Assembly: GCA_934120135.1 (NCBI GenBank)
Contig: CAKOTK010000001.1
Location: 146,592-210,591 of the forward strand
Direction: 5' to 3'
Source: an uncultured Clostridia bacterium
Lineage (GTDB): Bacteria; Bacillota; Clostridia; TANB77; CAG-508
Length of the DNA: 64,000 nt
The notes under the pieces were generated by a model. It was not told the origin of the DNA. It worked only from the letters and a program-made list of their open reading frames with translations, and did not search any database. The position numbers and the translations under genes are program-made. Every line of letters starts with the position of its first letter. Positions within the stretch are counted from its first letter, which is position 1. This document shows positions 24,627 to 33,156 of the stretch, piece after piece.

Positions 24627-27338
24627 TTATTTTACATCATACCAATTACTTGCCTCAGATACTTCTACTTCTAGCGGGATGCTTAATTTAACTGCATTTT
24701 CCATGCTTTCTTTTAATATCTTCTTTACTTCTTCTTTTTCTTCTATTTTACATTCTATTAAAAGTTCGTCATGAATTTGTAAAATTAATTTTGCATTTAA
24801 TTTTTCTTCTTCTAGCTTTTTGTTAACTTCTATCATAGCAATTTTCATTATATCTGCTGCTGTACCTTGTATCGGTGTATTCATTGCTGCTCTAGCGCCA
24901 AATTGTCTTACCATATAATTGTTAGAAGATAGCTCTGGTATGTATCTTCTTCTATGGAATAGTGTTTCTACATATCCTTGCTCTTTAGCCTTTTCAACTA
25001 TTTCATCCATAAAACTTTTTACACCTTTATATTTATCTAGGTATTGCTCTATATATTGCTCTGCTTTTTTACGGCTTATTCCTAGTTGTTCCGCCAATCC
25101 AAAACCACTTATTCCATATACAATTCCAAAATTTACTGCTTTTGCAGCTGTTCTTTGCTCTTTTGTAACTTCTTCTAAAGGCACATTAAATACTTTTGAT
25201 GCAACTTGTTTGTGAATGTCTTCTTCATTTAAAAATGCTTCTCTCATATTTGTGTCATTTGAAATATGAGCTAAAATTCTTAACTCTATTTGAGAATAGT
25301 CTGCATCTATAAATATGTTACCTTCTTGTGCTTTGAAGGCCTTTTTTATCTGTTTTCCTTGTTCTGCTCTTGTTGGAATATTTTGAAGGTTTGGTTCTGT
25401 TGAACTTATTCTTCCTGTTGCTGTAATTGTTTGATGAAAATATGAATGTATTTTATGTGTATATTCATTTATATATACTATTAGCCCTTCTATATATGTT
25501 GAATTTAGTTTCATAAATCCACGATATTCTAGTATTTTTTCAATAATTGGATGCTCTGCTTTCAACTTTTCTAAAATGTCAACATCTGTTGAATATCCTT
25601 TTTTAGTTTTCTTATACACCGGTAATTTTAACTTTTCAAATAGTATATTACCTAATTGCAATGTAGAATTTATATTAAATTCTTCTCCTGCTAGTTTGTA
25701 TATTTCTTGCTTTATTACTTCTATATCTTCTTTTAATTTGACTCCAAATGATACTAATTCTTGTTTGTCTACATATATTCCTTCATATTGCATTTCAGCT
25801 AATACTTTTATTAGTGGCATTTCAATATTTTCAAATAATTTTAATGAGTTTATTTCTTCTAGTTTTTTATTCATTATTTCTGCTAATTTTGCAATTGTAT
25901 ACATATATATTGCATTCTGATATTTTTCAAAATCCACATTTATTTCATCTTGTGAAAACAAAGTCATCTGTGTTTCTTTTTGTTGCTTTGCTCCAACAAA
26001 CTCTAAATACTCTGGTATATCAATACTTAAATATTGATTTGCTAATTCATCTAGCTTATATTTCCCATTGCTTGGATTTAAAAGATATGCAGCAATTTCA
26101 GTATCAAATTTGATTCCTTTTAAATATATTCCGTTCTGCATTAATAATACATATGTCTCATTTAAACGATAGCTATATTTTTGTATATTTTCATCTTCAA
26201 ATATTATTTTAAAATATGAAATAAATTCTTCATTAGTATTAAATTTTATTTCATAAACAATATTATCAATATATATATATATTGATTTTATTTGTTTTTT
26301 TATTATTAGTTTATCTTGTTCTACAGGTTCTGTTCCTAGCATAAATACTAATTGATTTTGTATTTTTTCTAACAAAGCTTTTATCTCATTTTCTGTGTTT
26401 AAAGTCTTTATCTCAAATAATTCTGCTAGATTTTGCTTTGGTCCTTCTTCAGATTTCAAATTAAATCTATCAATAAATCTATTAAAATTTAATTCTTTAA
26501 ATTTTGCAAAAACTTCTTCTTTGTTCCACTCTTTTATTTTAAATTCTTCTAGATCTTCTTCTATTGGAACTTCTAGATTTATGGTTCCAAGTGTTCTTGA
26601 AAGCATTGCTAATTCTTTATTTTCCAATAGCCTTTCTTTTGCTTTTGGTTTTAAATCATCTTCGCCTTTTTCAATTGCCTCATATATACCATCAATAGTT
26701 TTATATTTCTTTACTAGTTCTAACGCTGTTTTTTCTCCTATCCCTGGTACTCCTGGAATATTATCTGAAGTGTCTCCTTGTAAACCTTTTACTTCTATAA
26801 GTTGCTTTGGAGTTACTCCATATTTTTTTAATACTTCCTCCCTACCAAAAGTTTCAGTTTCAGTTTTTCCCATTTTTGTATGAGGAATACGTACCTTAAC
26901 TCTATTTGAAGTAAGCTGAAAAGTATCTCTATCTCCTGAGACAATTGTAACATCAAATCCATCTTTCTCCGCCCTTTTAGCCATAGTTCCTAAAACATCA
27001 TCAGCTTCATATCCTTCTTTTTCAATGACTTTAATATTCATTGACTTAAGGATATCTTTTAATATAGGAATTTGTTCTGCAAGCTCATTTGGCATTCCTT
27101 TTCTTGTAGCCTTGTATCCATCATATAATTTATGTCTAGCTGTTGGAGCCTTTAAGTCGAATGTTACCATTAAATATTCCGGTTCAATATCTTCTAGTAC
27201 TTTAAAAAGTATAGCTAAAAAGCCATATACAGCATTTGTATATTTACCATCTGGAGTTGTTAGCATTTTGTTTCCCATTATTCCATAAAAAGCTCTGTTT
27301 AATATGCTATTTCCATCTATTAAAACTATTTTTTTCAT
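24627..27338 (-). CDS. polA: DNA polymerase I
   Basis: A 903-residue repair and Okazaki-fragment polymerase. The N-terminal 5'-3' exonuclease (1-290) has LIDGNSILNRAFYG, FDLKAPTARHKLYDGYK and GDTSDNIPGVPGIGEKTA. The polymerase domain (about 530-903) has motif A DADYSQIELRILAH, motif B RTAAKAVNFGIVYGISGFGL and motif C QIHDELLIE. The middle region is the 3'-5' exonuclease fold, but the acidic metal ligands are not convincingly present (FDTEIAAYLLNPS is the best remnant), so proofreading is probably absent, as in many Firmicutes. It follows a HAD phosphatase gene by 20 bp. Confidence 0.97.
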   Translation of the reverse strand: MKKIVLIDGNSILNRAFYGIMGNKMLTTPDGKYTNAVYGFLAILFKVLEDIEPEYLMVTFDLKAPTARHKLYDGYKATRKGMPNELAEQIPILKDILKSMNIKVIEKEGYEADDVLGTMAKRAEKDGFDVTIVSGDRDTFQLTSNRVKVRIPHTKMGKTETETFGREEVLKKYGVTPKQLIEVKGLQGDTSDNIPGVPGIGEKTALELVKKYKTIDGIYEAIEKGEDDLKPKAKERLLENKELAMLSRTLGTINLEVPIEEDLEEFKIKEWNKEEVFAKFKELNFNRFIDRFNLKSEEGPKQNLAELFEIKTLNTENEIKALLEKIQNQLVFMLGTEPVEQDKLIIKKQIKSIYIYIDNIVYEIKFNTNEEFISYFKIIFEDENIQKYSYRLNETYVLLMQNGIYLKGIKFDTEIAAYLLNPSNGKYKLDELANQYLSIDIPEYLEFVGAKQQKETQMTLFSQDEINVDFEKYQNAIYMYTIAKLAEIMNKKLEEINSLKLFENIEMPLIKVLAEMQYEGIYVDKQELVSFGVKLKEDIEVIKQEIYKLAGEEFNINSTLQLGNILFEKLKLPVYKKTKKGYSTDVDILEKLKAEHPIIEKILEYRGFMKLNSTYIEGLIVYINEYTHKIHSYFHQTITATGRISSTEPNLQNIPTRAEQGKQIKKAFKAQEGNIFIDADYSQIELRILAHISNDTNMREAFLNEEDIHKQVASKVFNVPLEEVTKEQRTAAKAVNFGIVYGISGFGLAEQLGISRKKAEQYIEQYLDKYKGVKSFMDEIVEKAKEQGYVETLFHRRRYIPELSSNNYMVRQFGARAAMNTPIQGTAADIMKIAMIEVNKKLEEEKLNAKLILQIHDELLIECKIEEKEEVKKILKESMENAVKLSIPLEVEVSEASNWYDVK

Positions 27339-27358
27339 GTCTGTTTCCTTCTTTCCTT

Positions 27359-27859
27359 TTAAATAAGTGTTGATGAAATATGAAAAGGGCTAAATTTAGT
27401 GTCTAGCATTTTTTGTGCTTCTTTTAATATTTTATGATCATCATCAAGTAATATAGAGTAATCATATTGTTCTTTTAACTCTTTTATTTTCTGTGCTTTT
27501 ATTATATCTCTATTTTCACTTGAATACTCATTTAATTCTCTAGTTATTATTATCCAATTTTTTTCTTCAATAAATGGTACATATTTCTTTAGCCATTCCT
27601 TTTTTTCTTCTGTAATTTTCAATGTTTTTGATAATGATAATATATATAAATCTATATTAGGAATTTCATTTATCTCTTTTAATATGTCTATTATATATTG
27701 TGCTGGCTCTGCTTTACTATATTCATCTTGCATTTTTTGCTTTACTATTTCTTCTGGATATATATCATATACAGTTATAGTTCCATCCATATCTATAAAC
27801 ATTGCAACTTTTTTATTTTCTCTACATATTTTATTTATTTTTTCTAAAAATTTATTCAT
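27359..27859 (-). CDS. HAD-superfamily phosphatase
   Basis: A 166-residue protein with the four HAD motifs: FIDMDGTITVYD (nucleophile, about residue 22), the motif II serine in LYILSLSKT (about 74), a lysine region near 120-126 and acidic motif IV in SILLDDDHKIL (about 142). The cap is small. HAD enzymes hydrolyse phosphoesters through an aspartyl-phosphate; the substrate is not evident. The position 20 bp before polA suggests co-expression, and a nucleotide-related substrate is possible but unproven. Confidence 0.82.
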   Translation of the reverse strand: MNKFLEKINKICRENKKVAMFIDMDGTITVYDIYPEEIVKQKMQDEYSKAEPAQYIIDILKEINEIPNIDLYILSLSKTLKITEEKKEWLKKYVPFIEEKNWIIITRELNEYSSENRDIIKAQKIKELKEQYDYSILLDDDHKILKEAQKMLDTKFSPFHISSTLI

Positions 27860-27883
27860 TTATTGTCTCCTATATTATTAAAT

Positions 27884-27913
27884 TAGCACAAAAGGCAATT
27901 TGCCCTTGTGCTA
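27884..27913 (-). terminator. Terminator of the P-loop kinase gene
   Basis: Long stem TAGCACAAGGGC / GCCTTTTGTGCTA on the minus strand followed by an AATTTAAT tail, 9 bp past the stop at 27922. Confidence 0.65.
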
Positions 27914-27921
27914 TTAGCTTC

Positions 27922-28506
27922 TTATGATATTTCACTCAAAATATTGTCAAAGATTATATTACTCAATTCCAAAGCACTAAGTTCATCCGATTTTATTGTT
28001 TTCTTTTTGGTTGGTATTGTTACCCAAAATTCCATAAACAATCGATTGTAATCTTCTAAATATTTTCGAGTTACTAGCCTACCTTCTCCTCCTCTACGTT
28101 TGATAGCAGTTTCTGGTGATACAAATATTCCCAAGAACAGGTCTGGAGTCATTCTATTCAAACATGTTCTTTGAAATTCATTAAATTGCTCTGCTGAACA
28201 TTTCTTCTCTTTAAAATACTTCCATGCATAAAATTTGCTATCAACAATGCCTCTATCAATGAGTACAATGTCAACATCAGCATGTTCAGCTTTTAAAATA
28301 CCGGCTTGTGTTATCAAATGCATCCACAAATTTCCTTCAAATGTTCCTTTTTCAAACTCATTTGGCAAATCTTCTGCTGATTCTTTAAGAATCATAGTTC
28401 TATACCCTTTGTCTTCGAGCATTTTCACCAACAATGCTATTGCAGTGCTTTTTCCTGCTTCTGGAGTACCAGAAAACTCAATCATAAAAGGCTTTAATTG
28501 CCGCAT
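27922..28506 (-). CDS. P-loop nucleoside/nucleotide kinase-like protein
   Basis: A 194-residue protein starting MRQLKPFMIEFSGTPEAGKS. The ATG at 28506 has GGAGG seven nt upstream; the in-frame ATG at 28524 lies upstream of that site and is less likely. Walker A is GTPEAGKST (residues 13-21), and the LIDRG motif near 90 resembles the DRS/DRG motif of thymidylate and deoxynucleoside kinases. RRGGEGRLVTRKYLEDYNRLF near 140-160 looks like a lid. A role in phosphorylating a (deoxy)nucleotide is likely, but the true substrate cannot be told. It is divergent from the orphan gene at 28698 and shares its more GC-rich codon choice. Confidence 0.72.
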   Translation of the reverse strand: MRQLKPFMIEFSGTPEAGKSTAIALLVKMLEDKGYRTMILKESAEDLPNEFEKGTFEGNLWMHLITQAGILKAEHADVDIVLIDRGIVDSKFYAWKYFKEKKCSAEQFNEFQRTCLNRMTPDLFLGIFVSPETAIKRRGGEGRLVTRKYLEDYNRLFMEFWVTIPTKKKTIKSDELSALELSNIIFDNILSEIS

Positions 28507-28615
28507 AGTTATGCCTCCAATCATTCTATTTAAGTTATTTGAATTATTTGAATTATATTATACTTTTCTCTGATTTTCAATATGGTTTAATAAAATTCAC
28601 GAATTTGTATGTTTG

Positions 28616-28645
28616 TTGACATAAATTGGTATTTTGTGGTATAAT
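28616..28645 (+). promoter_or_regulatory. Sigma-A promoter of the 306-aa orphan gene
   Basis: TTGACA at 28616-28621, 18-bp spacer, TATAAT at 28640-28645, about 52 bp before the start codon at 28698. Confidence 0.82.
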
Positions 28646-28697
28646 ATTTGTATCTTACATTTTAAACTTTATATTATAAAAGGAGGCCAAACACATC

Positions 28698-29618
28698 ATG
28701 TATAGCATTAAACTTGAAGACGGTCGAGGAGTAATTTCTGGAAGTGCTGTTAAACTTCGGAATAAGTTTACTAAGGCTTTCACCAACTTGCAAATCCAGG
28801 AAAACGTAATAAGAACAATAGAAAATTTGAATAAAGCATCTGTTTTGGATGCATTCAAATTTTTGATGAAAGCAGGTGCCAGTAAAGATTACCTGGCACA
28901 GGAAACCCATCTTGAGTGGGCCGAACTTACGGACGAGCAGTCCAAAATAATTTGGAATGAAATCCGTTCCCAGGTAAATCAGACTTTCAAGCTATTCCCA
29001 GAAGCAAGTATTTTTGAAAATACTTGCGAGCCATTTGTCAAAATCTGGGAGGACTCAAGCTTCGATTTAGCCATTGACTTTTTCAAAAAAATGGTTAAAT
29101 ATATTGATTCTCATAGTCAAAATGAGATCAAGAGAGTAATTTTCCTTTTAGGAAATGATTCTCCTAAAAACAATTTTGGAGGTATCCGCGAAATTGGATA
29201 CTCCTATGAAGAATCTGTAAGATTTTCTAAATTTAGTTACCAAGCATTCTGCTTGATGTCTGGACTACACATGAACAACTGCTATATTGCAGCTGTTCCG
29301 CTTCTCCAGTATTTTGGAGAATCTGACCAACCTGAAAGCATCAGAGTAAAAGATACTTCTAATGTTTCTGAATCGGACAAAGATTCTGCTAAAGAGCCTA
29401 CGATTGAAGAAACCTCTACTTCTTTCATCAGAGAAAAACTTAGTTTTTCAACTGATGAAATAGTTGATTTCATCAGAAATTATCAACTTTTCAAAGATTT
29501 TTTTGTCTCTCTTGGAGGATTAAAAGATCTTGGTCTAGAACCTCAGGTTCTCTTAGACCATGAAGAAGAGTTCTGTGAACTCCTTGACATCATTGACCTA
29601 AATTTTAAAAAAATGTAA
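28698..29618 (+). CDS. 306-aa protein of unknown function (orphan)
   Basis: A soluble, mainly helical protein beginning MYSIKLEDGRGVISGSAVKL. An acidic, Ser/Thr-rich linker (SNVSESDKDSAKEPTIEETS, about 222-241) separates a longer N-terminal domain from a short C-terminal helical one rich in Leu, Glu and Asp. I recognise no motif or membrane segment. It has AGGAGG eleven nt before the ATG, a near-consensus promoter and a strong terminator, and is a lone plus-strand gene facing away from the P-loop kinase. Codon use (ctt, ggt, gcc, gac) differs from the AT-rich neighbours. The stand-alone cassette look suggests acquired DNA. Confidence 0.7.
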   Translation: MYSIKLEDGRGVISGSAVKLRNKFTKAFTNLQIQENVIRTIENLNKASVLDAFKFLMKAGASKDYLAQETHLEWAELTDEQSKIIWNEIRSQVNQTFKLFPEASIFENTCEPFVKIWEDSSFDLAIDFFKKMVKYIDSHSQNEIKRVIFLLGNDSPKNNFGGIREIGYSYEESVRFSKFSYQAFCLMSGLHMNNCYIAAVPLLQYFGESDQPESIRVKDTSNVSESDKDSAKEPTIEETSTSFIREKLSFSTDEIVDFIRNYQLFKDFFVSLGGLKDLGLEPQVLLDHEEEFCELLDIIDLNFKKM

Positions 29619-29628
29619 TCCTTTTATA

Positions 29629-29662
29629 AACGGCAGAGGAAAATTTTCTCTGCCGTTTTTTT
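29629..29662 (+). terminator. Terminator of the 306-aa orphan gene
   Basis: AACGGCAGAG / CTCTGCCGTT stem with an A/T-rich loop, followed by T7; 11 bp after the stop. Confidence 0.88.
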
Positions 29663-29719
29663 GCTATTTTATATCCTTATAATCATCTCCTTATAACTTA
29701 CTAATTATTTTTCAAATAA

Positions 29720-29791
29720 TGGAGCACACTGTGCTCCGCTATGACATTTCTTTGTCTTTCTCAATTTGCCTTGCATATCTATCCGCTTCTG
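29720..29791. repeat. Left copy of a 72-bp direct repeat derived from the queH 3' end
   Basis: This 72-bp segment aligns without gaps to 30915-30986 (61 of 72 identical by my count). Its minus strand still codes the last residues of QueH in frame (DRYARQIEKDKEMS, then stop). It begins with the palindrome GGAGCACACTGTGCTCC. The two copies bracket the rhuM gene, like left and right ends of an inserted cassette. Confidence 0.8.
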
Positions 29792-29812
29792 CTATAAACT
29801 ATTAAGACCGCA

Positions 29813-30847
29813 TTATTTATCTTTCTTTATTCTTTTAGTCTCTTCTAATAATTTATCAAAATCGGAAATATATATTTCATCCTGAATTATCCTATATTTT
29901 TCAAATTCTGTTTCAGCATGCAATTTTGCCATTTCGGCTGATATTTTTCCATTATCTTTTAATACGTCGTGATCCCATAGTTTTAAAAATCCATTTAGTC
30001 TCTCTTCCCAGTCACTCATTGTCATAGGAATATGTCTCATTGCTTGCATCTCCGCTAAGTCTAAATATGCAGAAACCATTCTTTCTAACTGTGCAATTTC
30101 ATTTTCTGATAAATAATTCTTTGCAATTATAACATCATATTTATGTATTTTACTATTTGGTGCTCCTTCCCAAGAAGTTAATCCCATATGTTCTTTTTTA
30201 TGGTCTGCTCTATTGTATATGATTTCTGCTGCTGTATTTCCTGAAACTGCATAATGAAGTTTGTTTTGTACATTAGTAAAAAACCTTATTGTGGATTTTG
30301 CCGCCTTATCATAGTCTATTGAAGTTGCATAAATGTCTGTAATTTTTTGATAGAACTTTCTTTCGGACATTCTTATTTCTCTTATTCTCTCTAATTGTTC
30401 TTCAAAGTATTTTTCTGTAAGAATAGATCCTCCATTTTTTAATCTTTCATCGTCCAATACCCAACCTTTAATAGTAAAATCCTTTACTATCTGATTAGCC
30501 CATTTTCTAAATTGCACTGCTCTTTCATTATCTACCTTAAAGCCAATTGCTATAACCATTTGAAGATTATAATGTGCTACTTTTCTTGAAACTTCTCTAT
30601 TTCCTTCTTTTTGAACTATTAGGAATTTCCTAATAGTTGAATCTTCATCTAGTTCATTATCCTTATAAATATTCTTTATATGTTCATTTATTGTGGCAAT
30701 ATTAACCCCATAGATAGTTGACAGCATTTTTTGTGTTAACCAAATATTTTCATCTTCATACCTCAATTCAACTCCATTTTCTCCAGTTGCCGCCACATAA
30801 GTTAAATATTCCGCTGCACTTGAACGAATTAATTCATCTTTTTTCAT
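29813..30847 (-). CDS. RhuM-family protein (Fic-related, mobile-element associated)
   Basis: A 344-residue protein of the virulence-RhuM family. Typical features are the N-terminal LTYVAATGENGVELRYEDENIWLTQKM region with the STIRKFLIVQKEGNREVSRKVAHYNLQMVIAIGF block (about 65-100). The C-terminal half holds the Fic/DOC-like part (HYAVSGNTAAEIIYNRADHKKEHMGLT, about 205-230). RhuM genes occur scattered in genomic islands. The molecular activity is unsettled, though the Fic resemblance suggests a toxin or modifying enzyme. This one is bracketed by direct repeats of the neighbouring queH end, so it probably arrived as a cassette. Confidence 0.85.
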   Translation of the reverse strand: MKKDELIRSSAAEYLTYVAATGENGVELRYEDENIWLTQKMLSTIYGVNIATINEHIKNIYKDNELDEDSTIRKFLIVQKEGNREVSRKVAHYNLQMVIAIGFKVDNERAVQFRKWANQIVKDFTIKGWVLDDERLKNGGSILTEKYFEEQLERIREIRMSERKFYQKITDIYATSIDYDKAAKSTIRFFTNVQNKLHYAVSGNTAAEIIYNRADHKKEHMGLTSWEGAPNSKIHKYDVIIAKNYLSENEIAQLERMVSAYLDLAEMQAMRHIPMTMSDWEERLNGFLKLWDHDVLKDNGKISAEMAKLHAETEFEKYRIIQDEIYISDFDKLLEETKRIKKDK

Positions 30848-30866
30848 AAATTATTCCTTTCTTTAT

Positions 30867-30883
30867 GGAGCACACTGTGCTCC
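30867..30883. repeat. Palindrome identical to that in the left repeat
   Basis: GGAGCACACTGTGCTCC, the same 17-bp palindrome as at 29721-29737, lies 19 bp upstream of the rhuM start. With the degenerate form at 30916-30932 there are three such sites around the cassette. Confidence 0.75.
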
Positions 30884-30914
30884 GCTACAAAGTTTATGTA
30901 TTGTTATTTTTTTA

Positions 30915-30986
30915 TGGAACATAACATGCTCCGCTACGATATTTCTTTGTCTTTCTCAATTTGCTTTGCATATCTGTCTTCTTCTG
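30915..30986. repeat. Right copy of the 72-bp direct repeat (overlaps the queH 3' end)
   Basis: It overlaps the true 3' end of queH and ends in a degenerate palindrome (GGAACATAACATGCTCC). See the left copy at 29720-29791. Confidence 0.8.
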
Positions 30987-31491
30987 AAAATATGCAGCCG
31001 CAGTATTTTTGCATGTATAGTCCTAGTTCTCGTGCTTTGGCTTGTCCTTCTCTAAATCCTACTCTAAAGTCTCTATATAAAAAGTTTAATTCATATTTTT
31101 TAGCAATTTCTTCTGCTATTTGTTTTAGTTCTTCATGTCTTTGATATGGACTTACAAATAATGTAGTCGTAATTGTGTCAAATCCATTTTCTTTTGCATA
31201 TTTAGCTGTTTGCTCTAATCTAACTCTATAACAATAATCTGTACATCTTGTTTTTAAATTTCCAATTACATTTTTGCAAAATTCATCTAAGCCATATTCT
31301 TCTTCAAATATTGCTTGTACTCCTATGCTTTGTGTGTATTCTTTTAAACAGTCTCTTCTTGCTTTATATTCCATATATGGATGTATGTTTGGGTTATACC
31401 AATATACTGTCGGTTCTATTCCTTCACTTTTTAAACTATCTATACAATATACACTACATGGTGCACAGCAAGTGTGCATTAAAAGTTTCAT
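30934..31491 (-). CDS. queH: Epoxyqueuosine reductase QueH
   Basis: A 185-residue, iron-sulfur-dependent enzyme for the last step of queuosine synthesis in tRNA. Diagnostic Cys motifs are MHTCCAPCS (residues 6-14), the CTDYC segment near 83 and KYCGCIFSEEDRY near 157-169. The TTTLFVSPYQRHEEL block is also typical. It lies 3 bp after the membrane protein gene and ends the ruvB-proximal transcript. A partial copy of its last ~45 bases lies 1.2 kb to the left, beyond rhuM. Confidence 0.93.
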   Translation of the reverse strand: MKLLMHTCCAPCSVYCIDSLKSEGIEPTVYWYNPNIHPYMEYKARRDCLKEYTQSIGVQAIFEEEYGLDEFCKNVIGNLKTRCTDYCYRVRLEQTAKYAKENGFDTITTTLFVSPYQRHEELKQIAEEIAKKYELNFLYRDFRVGFREGQAKARELGLYMQKYCGCIFSEEDRYAKQIEKDKEIS

Positions 31492-31494
31492 TTA

Positions 31495-33156
31495 CTATAT
31501 CCTTTCCAGTTTATATATATATAAATTATCGAAAGTATTTACTCTTTCATATTTTACATCAATATTATAATGTTCTTTTATAAATAATACTATCTTATCT
31601 ATGTAATTACTGTATCTTCTACCAGACCAAGTTACATCTCCATCTATTAAATATACGTTTTCTTTCAGTAAATCTAAAAATGTACCATCCAAATTATATC
31701 TTGCTTTAAAATCATAATAATTTTGAGTATACATATCCCATCCACCCATTACTCTTAAATTTGAAAATGCTGATTTAGGTGGCATTTCATATACTGAGTA
31801 AGCTAGATATCTATATTGTAAAGATGGAACTGTGTATAGATATACGTTCTCTTTATGCGAATTTGTATAGTCAATTAATTGTTTATAATTTGAATAATAA
31901 TTTAAGTTATATCCATAGTTATATTTTGTCCCTGAAATATTAACACCTATTATTGATATTAATATTGTAGCTACTGCTATTATTTTCAAACTATATTTTT
32001 TAGTTTCTTCTAAGTTCAAGTTATATATTATCAAAGCAGTTCCTAGTATGTATTCTGGTATTACAACTCTTAGCATACTTCTGTTTAATACTATAAACAA
32101 AATATGAACTGCCATAGTAGTTAAGGCTATTAATATATTTAAATTTCTATTTTTTGAATTTAATATACTAATTATTATAATACTAAAGAACATTATTGCT
32201 ATAAATGTGTTTGTATTGACTAAATTATCTTTAAAATTTGTAGCTATTTTGTCTAATTCTAAGTTTAAATTATAATAGTTTCCTTGTTGTTTTTTATAAT
32301 CTATAATTTCCTGTAAATTTTGTTTGTTATATACATTTTCGTCTCCTGTATTAAATGTATAAAATAAATAATGGTCATTTTGACTCCAGCCGATTTTATC
32401 AAATATCTCTTTGTTATTATTATAACTTGTATATGATAAATCATGTAGTTGTGCTCTTAAATCGTTGTATTCCATATATTGTTTATATGGCTCACTAGAA
32501 TATATTATTTTGTTTGAAGCAAATATAATTATCGTTATTATTATATATATTGCATATTGTTTTATTAAGCTAATAGTTTGACTTTGTAGTTTGTATTTTA
32601 TTAAATAGTACAACAAATATATTCCCATAAATGGCACTATTATTAAGAGTGACTGCATTCTCGTCATTATGCCTATTGCATATAAAACCCCTGCTAAAAT
32701 AGTCCATTTTTTATTTTTGTTTTCAATATTATCTATTGTTATAAAAAATGCTGTTAAAATTAATAAAGCTGCAACTGAAGTGTATTGAATTAATAATAAA
32801 AGTGCTGTATAAAATATACTTGCAAATATAGTGTATATTAATATTGATAATGGTGTTTTGTGTTTTTGCAAAATTATATATCCAATTGTTGTAAAGCATA
32901 TAAATTGCATTAATAATAAAAATATGGTATGCCAATTTATTTGTGGCGCTATTCTAAAAAATAGACCTATTAATATACAAAGTATTGGGTGTATGTATAC
33001 CCCGTGAAAATTATATGTTCCATCTAATCCTGAATATAAATTGTAGATTATAAAATCATCTACTTGTTCGTATTTTATGTTGAAAAATATATTTGTTATA
33101 GAAAATATTAGTAAATTTATTACCATTACTAATAATAAAATATCACTTTTCTTCAT
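31495..33156 (-). CDS. Polytopic membrane protein, GT-C glycosyltransferase-like
   Basis: A 553-residue protein with about ten or eleven hydrophobic helices and a C-terminal extracellular domain (about 415-553). An acidic loop after the first helix (KYEQVDDFIIYNLYSG) and the many Tyr/Asn residues recall GT-C type, lipid-phospho-sugar-dependent glycosyltransferases, but no definite catalytic motif is visible. It overlaps the ruvB 3' end by 14 bp and precedes queH by 3 bp. An envelope role would fit the nearby teichoic acid genes; that is inference. Confidence 0.65.
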   Translation of the reverse strand: MKKSDILLLVMVINLLIFSITNIFFNIKYEQVDDFIIYNLYSGLDGTYNFHGVYIHPILCILIGLFFRIAPQINWHTIFLLLMQFICFTTIGYIILQKHKTPLSILIYTIFASIFYTALLLLIQYTSVAALLILTAFFITIDNIENKNKKWTILAGVLYAIGIMTRMQSLLIIVPFMGIYLLYYLIKYKLQSQTISLIKQYAIYIIITIIIFASNKIIYSSEPYKQYMEYNDLRAQLHDLSYTSYNNNKEIFDKIGWSQNDHYLFYTFNTGDENVYNKQNLQEIIDYKKQQGNYYNLNLELDKIATNFKDNLVNTNTFIAIMFFSIIIISILNSKNRNLNILIALTTMAVHILFIVLNRSMLRVVIPEYILGTALIIYNLNLEETKKYSLKIIAVATILISIIGVNISGTKYNYGYNLNYYSNYKQLIDYTNSHKENVYLYTVPSLQYRYLAYSVYEMPPKSAFSNLRVMGGWDMYTQNYYDFKARYNLDGTFLDLLKENVYLIDGDVTWSGRRYSNYIDKIVLFIKEHYNIDVKYERVNTFDNLYIYKLERI

